This document shows, in pieces, positions 41,682 through 56,783 of a stretch of DNA of 64,000 bases. Positions within the stretch are counted from its first letter, which is position 1, and every line of letters begins with the position of its first letter. The stretch comes from Oscheius dolichura (Eukaryota > Nematoda > Chromadorea > Rhabditida > Rhabditidae): contig OW051496.1 in assembly GCA_932521035.1 (NCBI GenBank), positions 3,720,001-3,784,000 on the forward strand, given 5' to 3'. The notes beneath the pieces were generated by a model. That model worked only from the letters and a program-made list of their open reading frames with translations. It was not told the DNA's origin and made no database searches. Made by a program: the position numbers and the translations under genes.

Positions 41682-44142
41682 ATGAAAGCAAAATTTTTCG
41701 CTGCTACAGCTGCTGGTGCAGTAGCTGCCGGTACTGGAATTATTGCTTATTCTACACAACATCCAGATGTCCGTCAGAAAATAGAAGAAAAGATTCCTGC
41801 CAGTAAGATTCTATACAGGCGTTTACTCGAGAACAGCTCTACGGGGTATGATGTAATTGATTCACTGTACTGTGTTTTTCTTCAGAATACAGTATAATCC
41901 TGTGGCTATACCGAAACTTAAAGATAATGATCGTAAGAAGAAAGTAGAAGATATAGAAAAAGAAAAGAAAACACAGGTTTGACGACTGGTGCGGATGCCG
42001 TACATGTATTTAGGAAAGTAACGAAGCAGATGATAAGGCTGTAGTTCCTCCAATTGCTTCTCGGGAAACAAAACCTAATAGTAGTCCTCCTTCCAAAGGA
42101 GCCAATCCCTACAAAGGTACCGCCGATCCAGAAAGAGTGAAACGAGGTTGACGGCATTGCAAATGAATACATATACAATTGTTCAGCGTTGGAGGCCAAT
42201 TTGATGGCTGCTCTCAGCAAAGCGGAGTCCAGCGTTCGTGCTGCTACAAATGCAAAAATAGAGACAATCCGCGCTATTGAGCACCATATTCAAACAATTC
42301 GGGTAATAACATTATTTTGTATGTCACAATAACGTCAAATATTTCAGGAGGCTATTGAAGCTGGGCCGTCTGGCGATTGGGACGCCGTGATTGCCGCACA
42401 CAGTGTTGCTGAAAAGAAGACTTTTGAGGATATGCAGGCTGAGAAGAATGGAAAAAAGGCTATCGATGCTCTAGACAAGGTGGTCATCCAATTTTCTTAT
42501 TGTAATCTGGTAATTAGGTTATCAATCTAGGATCCCAGGGAGAGACTACTGTGCTTCATCCCCTTCTTTCTACTTCTCGTGAAACTGCCACTAAGTACCG
42601 AAGAGAACTCGAAGAGATGGTTAATATGATTAAGAAGGTTCATCAGTTTTAATACCTGTTGATATTATTATGTTTAGGTTGATACTGAGCGTGTATTCAC
42701 TCGTGACTATGGTAATCTTGTTGAGGAAGGAAGACGGCGATTTGCCAAAGAGCTTCGGTATTCCGTTTGAATCTTATGTTTCATAAATTTTGTTTAGAGC
42801 TGTAATGCCTGAAGCTGATTGGACTTCAGATGGGGGAGGTCTCAACAAGACGCAGCTAAATTCTCTTCTTGCTCACGCTCATCTGCGAGTTGATCAACTG
42901 AGACGTCAGCTGATTGATATGAAGGTTTGACTAGTTTCACTATTGCTCATCGCTTGGCTTCAGCTGTCCGAAGAAAAGCGTATCAAAACGTCTATTGAAG
43001 AGATGAAAGAAGATGAGCTGAAAAAATTGGCTCTGAAAAATGAAAAGATCGAGCACAATGAGAAGGAACTAGCGCTGATCAAGGAGAATTTCGACGATGA
43101 GTTGAAAAAAAGGCTTGAAGAAATGGAAGCCAACTATGCTCAACAACTCAAAGAGGTGAGCGCTCATAAGAATGCTGTTAGCTTTTCTTGTCAGGTAGTC
43201 TGCACTCAGAAACAGCTCTACGATATTGAACATGCGAAAGATGTCGATAATGCTATCCAATCTGAGCGAAACATCCATTCTGCTGTCATTAGCCGTGCAA
43301 TGGCTCAGTTAGACGGTATTGAAACGGCTCTCAAAAGCAGAATTGCCCAGGTGCATTTGAAAATAAAATTTATTAGCAATAATCCCTAGGATGCTGAAAA
43401 TCGCAAAACTAAGCAAATGTGGTTGGCAGTTCAAAATCTCGTCGATTCTATTGAATATGGAAAGAAAGGCTCCTGTTGCATTGAGGGCAGACGACTACCA
43501 TTGAGGCAGCAGATCAAGGTATAACTTTTTTTGCCTATTGAAAAAGGCCTTTAGACATTGAAATCGTGCGCTGGAGATGATAAATTTGCATTATGTGTTA
43601 TTTCTGCTATGCCTAAAACATCTCTAGTCAAGGGCGAATATACTCGAGAAGACCTAAAGTCACGCTTCAACAAAGTTGTTCTTGTTATAATTGCTCCTTC
43701 ATCAATGAATTTAGGTCTATCGTGTTGGAAGTCGTATTTCTCACCTTGACATCAACGGCGGGGGTCTTTGTGCTCATCTTTTCTCATATTTACAAAATAT
43801 GCTTACTTTTCGACTTCCTCTCAAATATTCTTATGATGAAAAGTTGGTTGTTTTCTATTCTCGTATATGGTTTTAGAATCGATCCTAAAGTAATGAGCAA
43901 TCAACAATTACTGGACAGGGCACGGTATTTTATGAGTCGTGAAGACTTAATGCAAGCGGTTAAACTTTTAAAACTTACTAAAGGACCAGTTAAAAGGTTT
44001 GTGATTATCTTTTCCTTCATTTGTAATTTATAGTATTGCTGCGGATTTCATTGAAGATGCTCGCCGTCACGAAGAAGCACTTCTCTTATCCAGAATGGTG
44101 CTTGCCCATGCTGCTGTCACATCTATTCGTAGTACTTACTAA
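41682..44142 (+). CDS. immt-1: MIC60 (mitofilin), MICOS subunit
   Basis: Starts MKAKFFAATAAGAVAAGTG, a short mitochondrial-type N-terminus with a Gly/Ala membrane segment (AAGAVAAGTGIIAYS). A Lys/Glu-rich linker follows, then a long coiled coil (LEANLMAALSKAESSVRAA, FEDMQAEKNGKKAIDAL, LSEEKRIKTSIEEMKEDELK, DDELKKRLEEMEANYAQQLK), then the C-terminal mitofilin signature: RISHLDINGGG, LFSYLQNMLTF, LLDRARYFMSREDLMQAVKLL and DFIEDARRHEEALLLSRMVLAHAA, ending 44142. MIC60 anchors crista junctions in the inner mitochondrial membrane. About 14 short GT-AG introns. The gene symbol follows the C. elegans name. Confidence 0.85.
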
Positions 44143-44454
44143 ATTGTATGTATGTATTTTATTAAATGTTTGTTTTCCACAGTAGAGAATGTCTTTTTCA
44201 AATGTTTTTATACCCGACTTGTGTTACTTTTGTTATCTGAAGATAAAACGGGTTTTCGTTGCTTTGTTGTGTAACAATAAGTTGATTCAAAGAAATACCA
44301 CTGATTTAGCTAAATTATGAACGCGTTGGCTGAATATTCGTTTGTTCATGCCATTTTCTTTCCGACGTGTGCCTAAGTTTTTCTACCATTCGTTTGCTTC
44401 TGTTTATTTTTCCCTACTTTTTTAGCATATCCTTTATATGTTTATTACAGAAAT

Positions 44455-46059
44455 GGTTGCAATTAAAAAGAAGAGAACGGGAGCTAGCCGTGCTTCTCGC
44501 CACACCAAGAAATACATGCGAAAAGGCACAGAAGTTTCAAACTTTGAAGAAGTTTTAAGTGAGTTTTAACCTATATCTTTTTTTTTCAATGTTATATTTT
44601 TAAGAACAAGCAAATTTACCTGATGGATCAGTAGAAAAAACTGCCGTTGAGGAACTTTTCTTTGAAGATCGTGTGCCTTCATCTGAAAAACCTGCTAAAT
44701 TCACTAAAAAGCAACAAGCAAAGTTGGACAAAATCAGTAAATTTCCTATGTAAGTAAATTGGCATTCATTCACTGATAGTAATAAATTTTAGCGATCTAG
44801 AAAACGATACGGACATTTTGCCATTTCCCAAAGCGCCTTCCAAAAAGGGCGTTAAACGTCTACGTCAACCTGTGCCTAGACCTGAGCCGGTGAAAAGTAA
44901 GAAGGCAAAGACCGGTGGAAAATACGATCTGTGGGATGCTGGTATGTTTTCATTGTATTTTCTTCTCATTTTCGCAAGTTTAGATTTCGTACCAAAAATC
45001 GATTTGGAATATAAGGAGGCTGGTGAACATATTTTGCGAGATTCAAAAAAGAAGCTTCCAAAGAAACCGGAGACACTTCGCATGAAGGCTTCAATTTTAC
45101 AAGCTGTCGCTTTGCCAGGTCCTGGTGCTTCTTACAATCCGTCAGCTGATGATTATAAGGTATTCATACTTTCACTTTTGCAGAAATTCATATTACAGGA
45201 ATATGTTGAGAAAATTGTTATCGAGGAGCAACAACTTATTGATGAGGAAAGTCGCATTCAACGTGGATTAAAGCCCAAGAAGGAAAAAATGGTTACAGAG
45301 GTATGTTTCTTTGAGATTTGAAATGAAAATGATACTTTTAGGGCGAACGAATGCTAGAAGAAACCGAAGGATTGGTTATTGATCCACGTTACAACAAAAT
45401 TAACGAAGAAGAAATGACCGTCGCTGATGAAGATAATGCTGTAGAAAAAAGTACGTTTTCACGTTTCTTTTTTATATTTTTCAATAGATTTGATCAATCC
45501 GGAAAATAGAAAAACGAAAAAGGAAAGAAAACTGGAAGAGAAGAACAAAAAAGAAGAGCGCCAACAGCAGCTCAAAAAGGCTAGAAAACTTAATGAGAAC
45601 GAAGTTTTCAAGTGAGTTTTCTTACCTAGCAATATCAAATGAAATTTAGAGCCAAGAGTATAAACAAGGCATTGGCAAAGAAAGAAGTGGAACAAACTAA
45701 GGCGGCATCAGAGAGGCGAGTCAAGAAACTTACTGAGAAGTTAACTACACGGCAAAAGCTGGGTCGTGGAAAATTTGAAGAAGAAGAAACGCCTTTCTTA
45801 CTAGAGGTTAGCATAACTACATTATTACATTCGTTATTTGTATTTTTCAATCATGAAAGTTTAGGAAGAACTCCCTGAAAATCTCCGTGAACTCAAGCCA
45901 CAAGGAAGCATTCTTACGGATCGCTTGAAGAGTCTGCAAAAGCGGAACATTCTTCCTATTGGTGGAGCACGCCAGAAGACGAAGAAGACCAAGCTTCGCC
46001 GCAAATTTGTGGAAAAACGTACTGCGAAGGAGGTTAACAAGGGCTCAAGAGTAATTTAA
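44455..46059 (+). CDS. nop53: NOP53 (GLTSCR2) ribosome biogenesis factor
   Basis: Starts at 44455, 2 nt after a TTATTACAG acceptor: MVAIKKKRTGASRASRHTKK. It then has VEELFFEDRVPSSEKPAKFT, FPKAPSKKGVKRLRQPV, YDLWDA, DFVPKIDLEYKEAGEHI, LPKKPETLRMKASILQAVAL, PGPGASYNPSADDYK (the SYNP motif typical of NOP53), RKLEEKNKKEERQQQLKKAR, NKALAKKEVEQTKAASER, GRGKFEEEETPFLLEEELPE, and a basic end KLRRKFVEKRTAKEVNKGSR. This order matches the NOP53 family, which works in 60S pre-rRNA processing in the nucleolus. It lies 313 bp after the MIC60 stop on the same strand, so an operon with trans-splicing is possible. Confidence 0.85.
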
Positions 46060-47038
46060 CTTGGTTATTTTAAGCATTGTTATTTGTTGTTGTTGTTTTT
46101 ACTGAAGTTTATCCATTATTTGTTTTAGTGTATACTTTCCGCAAAAACTGGCAATGTTAGGAATTTTTAATTTTTAACCTCCGAAGGCTCCCATCACCAA
46201 GACGCTGGACAACCAAATAGGCCGTTTGTCTACTTTACACCCTCTGTTTTATTACTATTTACTCCAAAGCAATTAGACGGATTATAGTGGCGCCGCTCTT
46301 TTATCAACTGGCCCATTTTGAATTTGAACGGCAGACTGCCCGCTGCGATAACAGTCAGCCGACTTTTTGTGAAGACCGCCACCCACACAAAGAGGCTAAT
46401 CACAGGTGTTTTTTGACAAGGCGATACGGATGATGAGAAGTCCCTGGAAAAAAAGACGAGATAAAGGCGTTTTTTACAATGAAGAGACATAGGAAAAAAT
46501 GATGGTTCACATTATTGGACACATCAAACTTCAACGCTTATACGGACTCTATAAAAATGGAAGAAGAAACAGTATTTAAAACTAAAAAAGTAATATCAAG
46601 ACGATATATGGGGGCGAATAGCGAACGTCGGAAAAGATATCACCTATTGGATAATTGAAATAAATAAAATGAAAATGCTTTTGGCTGCAGATTCACTGGC
46701 TTTATAATTCTCCAATGAAAAGCTCCTCTATTCGATTCTAGAGCGTTTTGCACAGCTGGAAGGACTTTATTCATCTAATTTCTCTCAATTTCTCTACTTT
46801 TTCTTTGTTTTTCTCAAGAATGAACTTTTGCCCACAAATATTTACATCCTTTTCCATAGTCGTAAACGTTGAAAAATTTGAATGCTGTCCCTAGCAGCTG
46901 GTCTCTGATAAGATCTGGGGGACGCCCTGACGTCGTCCTTATCACCAACCGTTGGAAATTTTCCTTCCGGATTTTGAATTCCCCGACCGGAAATAGTTCT
47001 CTCCTGTATATTTTACAAGTCTCCCAAATTACAGAATA
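46060..47038. other. Intergenic, no gene supported
   Basis: No recognised gene. A minus-strand frame at 46814-47128 is open but overlaps the first ECT2 exon and has no recognisable family. No inverted repeat or tRNA-like element is seen. Confidence 0.4.
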
Positions 47039-50000
47039 ATGACCATAATCGTCTCCTGTAACGAGATTCCCTCCAATTACACCATCCCTCCTTGGATTCG
47101 ATTGAAACCTTTCGGTCCATCGACACATTTTCTTGTTTCTTCCACAGTCAAAGATCCAAATTATAGGGTAGGTGATTTTTTTAAACTTAAAAAAATGGAG
47201 AATTCAGACAGCCGTCTCTCTTGGGATTCCTATTCTACAGAGCTCTTTTCTGGAAGTCTGTAGGCTCTTGGAAAACGAAATACAGGCTCGGGAGGAGGTG
47301 AGCAAGGGCATTGGCTCAAAAATATTCTGGAAGGCCATTTCACGGCTACCTTTCTTTAGAGCCGATTTTCAGGTCAAGAACTATCTTCTGCCCCGTTTTG
47401 CCGGTGTTTCAGTCTATTTTCATGGTAAATTCGATGGCCGACTGCCTATTGTCATTGGAGAATACGGTAAATATCCGAAAACCCTCTAATAATCCGTCTA
47501 GGAGGAGACGTAACCAATAATCCGGCTTCGGCTACTCATATCGTCATGGCTCCCGATTCAGAACCGCCACAATATTCTCGCGGCCAATTTCTGATCACGA
47601 CAGGGGTATGTCACGGTTTTTGAAACAAGGAGAAAGGTCTTTCCCAAGCCCGTCATCTTCGGGTCGGGGCGGCCGCCTTGTGATTCATTGCGGCGGCGCT
47701 ACTGACCCTACCGGGCTCTTTTCCTTGTTTTCTTCTTCTAAATATAATATTTTCTGTTTTCAGTGGATCCGGGAGAGTATGGATCTCGGCTGGATGGCGA
47801 ACGAAGCCAATTTTGCCATCCGCTCAAAGGGAAACCGCCTCCGGCGACGATCAGCCAAGATGTTGTCTCGAAAAACGAGCAAAAAGGCTACGTTGTGAGT
47901 TTTAGTCAGCTTCTTTGGATTTCTATAATATTCAGAACTATTCAAGATACGGCAGGAGCACAAAAATATAAAAGATATCAGCTGTGCCGAGAGCTATTCA
48001 TGTCGGAGATCAACTGCCTCAAAGCCATCGACTTCCTCATCCGGGTAGGAGAAATTCTCACGCCTGCACCTGCAAAATCTCGGCAGAATAAATTTTTGTT
48101 ATCCAGCTTTATAGCGTTCCTCCTGCCGAGACAGTACGGGTGCGGATGACCGACAAAATGCACAGAAATGGGGAAAAAGGGTGTTTTCAGATAAGCCACG
48201 AGGATAACCATCTCTTGGAGGCGCAGACTGATGTGATATTTGGATCATTCCCAGAACAGAAAAAGCTCCACTCGGAGATGGTCGCCAAATTAGGAAAGAT
48301 CCTCGACGGGTGGAATGACTACAGCCAGATTGGAAGTGTGAGTTGCTCCGACAACAAGCGAAAAAGTTGGACTCTTATGCTGCGGGGGTTATATTATATT
48401 GGCAAAACGGACAGAACATAGAAGATCTTATAATGGTAGAAAAGGATCGACTATTCTACAATTTGTGAGAACTTCTTGTTTCGGGCTCTTCTTTTAAAAT
48501 TCTGGTCCTCGACTAATTCCTTTGTGTTCTGCTACCCCCGATATCTTATAACTTTCCTGAAGACAAGAATCCTTGGATAGATTGAGCACCTATCGAAGTA
48601 AACCTAGCCTCTTGGCCAATTCATTCAGTCTTCTCTATTCCGTGAAAATTCAATCTGTTTCGATTAGCCCTTTTATTCAAACTTTTTGTTTCTCAACCGT
48701 TTTGAGCGGGTATTCTCTAGCCAGGGGGAAATTCCAGACTTCCAGAAGGGATTGTTGTAGTCGGTGTGCGAAGAAATATCTTCCATTGTATCTGAATTAC
48801 ACAAAATAGCTTTTAGAAGAGAGGAAACTTTCCTTCTATCCCCTTCTAATTTCCAGATATTCGTCGACTTGGCCAACCAACTGGAGGATGCCTATGTTCC
48901 TTATTTCCAAGGTTTGACCGCTGCTCTGGAACTATTCAAAGAATGCAAAGCGAAGAACAGCAAGTTCCGTCACTACATCAAGGTAGTCCCTCTTTCCCCT
49001 ATTTCTTCACTTTCTTCTCTCCCAGGAAAAAGAGAAAGATCGAAGTATCGACAAGCAGAAGGTCGAATATCTGTTGAACATTCCGATGCAGCAGTTGACG
49101 AGTCGGGTGGGAGTCACTCTCAAGGGTAGGAAGCCCATTTCCGATATAAAATAAAGGAGAAATTGTAGAGATTCTGACGAAGACGGACTCCTCCCTGGCG
49201 GACCACGTCTTTGTCCGGGCGGCCATCGACGTGGTCGAGGATGTCTTGAGGAAATGTAACAATTTCAAGAAGGAGTCCAGCGAGAGTGAGAACATCTACC
49301 GACAGGTTAAAAACATCCCGGTAGGGGATTCATTTGGCCGGTTATCGAGAGAATACAGGCCAGGATCCTCTGTTCCAGTCGTCGATTCCTCTCCCGGTGT
49401 CAATTTGTCTGTATCAAGTCGCCCTCCCTGACCCTGGCCATAATTGTGGATCTTCTCCTCTTCGAGGATGTTCTTATGGTAAATATTTCCATTTTCTCGG
49501 CTTTATAGTCTCCAGATTACTCGCCGGAACCATGAAACCCAAGTCTCCTGCGCCACCCTCGGCCAGAAACCAAAACGAGCCAAATTTGTCGACGTCTATC
49601 CGATGGCCGGGATCCGAGAGGTCTTACTTCCTATTTTTTTTCTTTAAAAATTGTTTTTCCTTTCAGATAAAATTAAGAGCCAGAGCTGGACAACCGCCTC
49701 TTGTGGAGATGACCCTGCGAAGTATTGACGACTGTGAATGGCACTTTGAATTGGGACAGGAACTGGACGAGACTATGAAATATCTCAATCAGCTCGTGGA
49801 ACAGGTAGCTCTCGAATATTATCCATATCATAATTTCTAGGTAGAGAAAGCAACCGGAAGGGCCATCTCCATTCAATGTATCAGTTCAGCCTTCTGCCCC
49901 AAGACACCCGAAACGTCGAAAGATATGCCCAGGTCTTTCAAATCTCAAAACGATCTCATTTCCCTTAATTTTAGTGGCTTTATGAGAAGTTTATCTTCGA

Positions 50001-50523
50001 GCGCGGCTGTCAAAAGTATCCGTTCCTATTCACAGCGATTACGGCGACGGATCAGCACCGATGTGGAGATGAACTCGCCGACTGGAGGACATTATAACAA
50101 TCCTTCTAAACAAGCAACTCCCAGAGGGGCGCCTCTTTCAGTGAGTTCTGAAGAATAAAGACAAAATGCTTGTAGAATCGGGCAATGAATGAACAGCCCT
50201 CTACCTCAAGACAACCCCTTGTAAATAACAATTTCTGCGATCTCAATGCCAAAACCTTCAATGAGGTGAGGTTTCATCGATAAGATGTCAAATGTTTACA
50301 GAGATGCGTTGATCTACCTCCCCCACGCCCTCAAACACCGCCAACTTCGCAGCGTCAATCCATAATTATTGAAGTTTTCCGATCCAAAGCCCTTGAATGA
50401 GCAAAATTTTAGGGAGAATCAGAAGACGAAGTGGTAAATCCTTATGAAAGCGTAAAGTTCTTCTCCCCTCTTAAGAATCTGACCAATCTGCGGCATTCCT
50501 CGATGATGGACGAATGGTGTTAA
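47039..50523 (+). CDS. ect-2: ECT2-like Rho guanine nucleotide exchange factor
   Basis: N-terminal BRCT region: FLVSSTVKDPNYR|TAVSLG, LGIPILQSSFLEVCRLLEN, then NYLLPRFAGVSVYFHGKFDG, EYGGDVTNNPASATHIVMAP, WIRESMDLGWMANEANF. A DH (RhoGEF) domain follows: CRELFMSEINCLKAIDFLIR, ANQLEDAYVPYFQGLTAALE, EYLLNIPMQQLTSRVGVTLK, EILTKTDSSLADH, AAIDVVEDVLRKCNNF. A PH-like region (VEMTLRSIDDCEWHFELG) and a Ser/Thr/Pro tail (PRPQTPPTSQRQS) lead to a stop at 50521-50523. ECT2 activates RhoA at the cleavage plane in cytokinesis. The first coding exon at 47039 is tentative; a further upstream exon may exist. Introns include one with a short inverted repeat (about 48059-48147). Confidence 0.75.
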
Positions 50524-50688
50524 CTCGCTGTAGAATATAAACGGTATAAAAAGAAGTCTTCATGTAACTGTAACAAATTTAACAAGTAAATTAGTTAACA
50601 AACGAACATGGGTAAAAACAAAACGTGAAATATAAAAAGAACCGACCGGAAATAATTAAAGTATGATAGTTGGAGGTAACAATAACAA

Positions 50689-53084
<2,396 letters not shown>

Positions 53085-53124
53085 AATATCCTAGATCAGA
53101 TAAGGCGATAATAACGGGAGACCC

Positions 53125-53140
53125 AGTTACTGAAAATAAG
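53125..53140 (-). promoter_or_regulatory. Candidate (trans-)splice acceptor upstream of lysyl-tRNA synthetase
   Basis: TTCTTATTTTCAG on the minus strand, about 50 nt upstream of the cytosolic ATG and ~80 nt downstream of the preceding small ORF stop. This fits a nematode operon trans-splice site but is inferred only. Confidence 0.35.
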
Positions 53141-53215
53141 AAAAAATTAGACATATCTAAATAATGAAGAATAAGAATATTCGTAGTAAACAATCAAAAT
53201 GAAAAGCTGTTGAGC

Positions 53216-53446
53216 TCACATATAGAAGACTTTGAGGTGTATATTTTTGCCATATTTGTGAGATACAACAGCTGACAGATGGTTTGATACAACAGGCAAA
53301 ATTACAAGAAAGACAAATAATCCTATGGGAAGAAGAGGAAAAGAGAAAAAGAGAATTTCGGGGAAATCCGGCATCTCGACAGGACCCGGCGCCGTATCCT
53401 TTAATTTTTTGAATCTCAAAACTGGAATTCTGCTGTCACTCTCCAC
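53216..53446 (-). CDS. Small single-pass membrane protein (hypothetical)
   Basis: Single-exon 76-residue frame starting MESDSRIPVLRFKKLKD, with a basic-then-acidic N-terminus and one hydrophobic helix (FFSFPLLPIGLFVFLVILPV), ending before the lysyl-tRNA synthetase gene on the same strand. The composition looks like a small membrane protein rather than random sequence, but there is no family match that I recognise. The opposite strand also has a longer low-complexity frame, which I do not believe. Confidence 0.4.
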   Translation of the reverse strand: MESDSRIPVLRFKKLKDTAPGPVEMPDFPEILFFSFPLLPIGLFVFLVILPVVSNHLSAVVSHKYGKNIHLKVFYM

Positions 53447-53904
53447 TTGTTTTCAGTTCATTCGCCTCGCAAACTACAACAAAAAGATCAAAATACTCGA
53501 GAACAATGGCAAACAAAATATACAGCTTACTTTTGAAAACCATAAAATGGAAGAAGAGGACTATTCATTTGTGGAAAACTTTGTCAAATTAGAAAACAGA
53601 CGGTTTGGTGTTCAAGACAGCAACAAATTTCATAAGACCTACAGCAGAGTATTATTTATGAGCTTCCCTTTGACTCTACAGTCATATTGCATCACACTAC
53701 ATCGGCATTATGTGAAAATACATAAAAGTGCGGAACCACGCGGTGGTAGAGGCAATTTGACGAATTGTGTGTTGATTGTAAATTGTTGAAATGCACAAAC
53801 AAAAATGAGCAAGAAGCGTAGAAATAAGAACTTATATATTTGTACCGAAAAGTGAAAAGAAACCAACATGACAACAATGATAAAATAAGGCAACAACTGG
53901 TAAA

Positions 53905-56783
53905 TTATTTCTTCTTTCTGGGGCTGATTTTCAATTCGTTTACTTTCAATACCAGTTCGCTTTTTCTTCTCGGTGCTACATTTCCATTCATTTCTTTTGT
54001 TTCTATAAATTAACAGTCTTTTTTACATTTCTACGAATATCTACCTTTTTGTTCTACTTCTTCCTTCTTTTTCAATATATTTCCATTCATATCCGGTGCC
54101 ATTCTTCGCTTATACTCGACAATTTCTAAATTTTCTTATTTTTATTGATGAAAAGTATACAAACCATCAATAAGGCGAGGTGCGCGATGCCATGACGGGC
54201 CGCTGAAGACAAATTGAGCTATGAACTGGAAGACAATTCACTCTTTTGGCTATAAAAATGGTTGTCTACCTCTTTTTCTGCTTTGAAATATCCCGCCCCA
54301 GTAATATGTCTCTCCGTGAGAGATTCTGACTCGGCAAAGGGTACAAAGACTTCACTTTTTCCATCTTTTGTATTCAATTTATAGCCGAGGAGGAGATCAG
54401 CGCCTAGGAGAGCTAGAGCCCGAGGAAGGAGCTTCTTGGTCATTTCCACCACGGCCAATCCGTAGGTCTTGGGAGTCCCGGTCAGGGAGACGATAAAAGT
54501 ACGGGCAAACGAGTGCAGATCGTAGGATTCGCGACTAATTTCACGACAACTATAAGTACCGTTGGAAAATGAAACGGGAACCTGGAATTTACGAGTTTTT
54601 GGGGAGAAAGAAAGATTTTTGCCTCTTCAGGAAGGGAGAAATTCGTTGTCAGACTCAATTGATCCTCATAATTATTCCCTAAATTATTTATTTCAAAGGA
54701 ATCGGAGGAAACGAACCACAGAAACTGAAGAGGGGCCTCATCATGGCTGCATACTTCTGGATAAAGTCCGAAATGTCATCCACATGGCTGGGCCGGGTTT
54801 TATCGTGGAAAATCAGAGTGACACTGGCCTAAAAGTTGCTAAATACTGTATACTGACGGTTTGAAGCGTAGGAATATCTCTTTTCGTCTGCTCAGGGGCT
54901 CGACGGTCTTCCGCACCCGTAAAGTCTTGGCAGTTAAAAATATAGTGAAATTGCAGCATAAGAATAAGAACTCAGTTCTTTTGCCGAAATTGTATGGATA
55001 TTTTTGGGAATTCAGGTAAAGTTTATAAGTCAAGGGGAACCTGGCAGTCGATCACTTGGAAATCGTGGTTGAACTTTTGAAATTACCAAAAATAACAGGG
55101 AACCAAACATCTGACACACTTTCTAAAGTACCGGAATCTTTCGAAAAAGCACTACTAGGCTTTGAAAACTGTTCAGACAAACATTTTGTTGCTTATCAAC
55201 TGCCCAATTAGAGACAAAAAGGGCTCTTATTAGTAAAACTGGAAGATATCTTCTTTGTTTCAAGTTGGCATTATAAGTTGCGAAGAGAGGAATAACTGAT
55301 CACATAGCACACTATAATAGAAAGTAAACCAGTTATTTTGTTCCCCTCCCACCCCAAATCCCCCAAAAGTTCTGACCTTTTTGTTTCCCTCGACCGCCAG
55401 TGTCCACAACAGTACTCCCAGCTGGTAGATGTCCATATCGTCCGTCCAGGGACATTCCATAGTCACCGTTGTCTTCCCGATAGAAATTGTCAAATTGACA
55501 GCCTTTTTGACGGGGAGCTGTTCAAAGGAAGAGGAGATAAGATCCGATAGGAGCAGGAACCAGGCTCTGTTGCCCGGAAAGCCGCGAAGGGCAGCCTCTT
55601 TGGCCAGTTTCAACTCGTAGACCAGTTTGAGATGGCTGGATGAGGAGAAACGACTCTTTTCCACTATTCGGAAACAGTCAGAAATCGAGAGGGAGTTATT
55701 CTGAAGAGAATTGAAGGTAGGAGACAGAGAGAGGCCCTGCGCCGGGATGAGCGATATTTTCGACGCCTTGGGGAACATCCCGAGCATATTTCTTTTACTA
55801 CATTTGATGCAACAGGTGAAGGGCTATTTTGTATGATGGTTGGAACCAAGAAAATCCTTTTACTGACCTTGGTTTACCTCAAAAATAGGCAAAAATGGCT
55901 AAAAATACGATAAAACCGGTACCATTCGGCGTGTAAGGGCGTTCTCTCAAACTTTAGTCCACCATAAAATAGCCCTTGATCTGCTGCATCGAATACAGTT
56001 ACAATTTCTGTTCTGGTTGGTCTTGAAGGGTGTCAATAACCTCCCACTCGGCGGCGAACCCTATCCAACGCGTACCGTTTTACTCTCCGGGATCAGCGGC
56101 TGGTTGACGAGTTTCGGCTCATAGAGTGCTTCTAAAATGTCCATTCCTGCGTCATCCCAGGGTTAAAAATACCACTTCCTGAAGATTTGCTCTTGATCTG
56201 CTTGTAAACAATCGAGTCGGGCAGCGAGACAAAGGTCATTTTCAGCAGGAACTGGAATTAGTCTCGTTATGTTTCGGAGGGGGGATAAAATTCAAAAGCG
56301 AGAAATTGTTTTGTTCGCACACATAAAAAACAATGAACTTACCCTATTCCCGAGGTCAATTTGTTTAAAAATGGGCCCGAGTTCTTTTTCCAGCGCTTCG
56401 AGGGAGATCAGATTGGGGAGGACGAAGGAGCTGGCCGTCTGCCAGTCGACACACACCTCCACCAACAGATTCCCCGTCTCTTCTTTCGATCTCTCGAGTT
56501 CTTTCCCCACCAGGGGAAGCAGATCAGAAGACAGTTCGGTAATTGCCCGGAGGTGGGCATCCTTGATACCGCTACCGGCCGGGGTGATGTAGACATCGAA
56601 GTAGAAGGTCAGGAGACAGGAACGGAGCTGGGCGGGGAGGAGGGAATACGCCTTCCAGAAGGAGGGAGTCTGAAGGTTTTGGGGATTCTATTTATGGAAC
56701 GGGGAACTCACACATTCGGAGGCGAAGACTAATCCTTCGCGGAGAAGGAGAGACGTCGCCGTGGTCAATGGGACAGGGTCCAT
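53905..56783 (-). CDS. Unrecognised multi-exon protein
   Basis: A TTTCAG acceptor sits just before ATG 56783. Exons read MDPVPLTTATSLLLREGL, then TPSFWKAYSLLPAQLRSCLL, TFYFDVYITPAGSGIKDAHL, KEETGNLLVEVCVDW, FVSLPDSIVYKQIKSK, ALYEPKLVNQPLIPESKT, ADQGLFYGGLKFERTPLHAE, a ~150-codon exon (55787-55380) with LKLAKEAALRGFPGNRAWFL and ECPWTDDMDIYQLGVLLWTL, then SYDLHSFARTFIVSLTGTPK, TYGLAVVEMTKKLLPRALAL, GADLLLGYKLNT, and a basic tail (KRRMAPDMNGNILKKK...KISPRKKK) ending at 53905. No signal peptide or membrane helix is clear. Several exon joins are provisional. I do not recognise the family. Confidence 0.5.

Noticed and set aside
46814..47128. 104-codon minus-strand frame
   Set aside because: It overlaps the first ECT2 exon, whose BRCT-like reading continues by proper splicing into the rest of the gene. 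No family recognised.
53325..53789. 154-codon plus-strand frame
   Set aside because: Overlaps the more gene-like minus-strand small membrane protein frame and shows no recognisable features.
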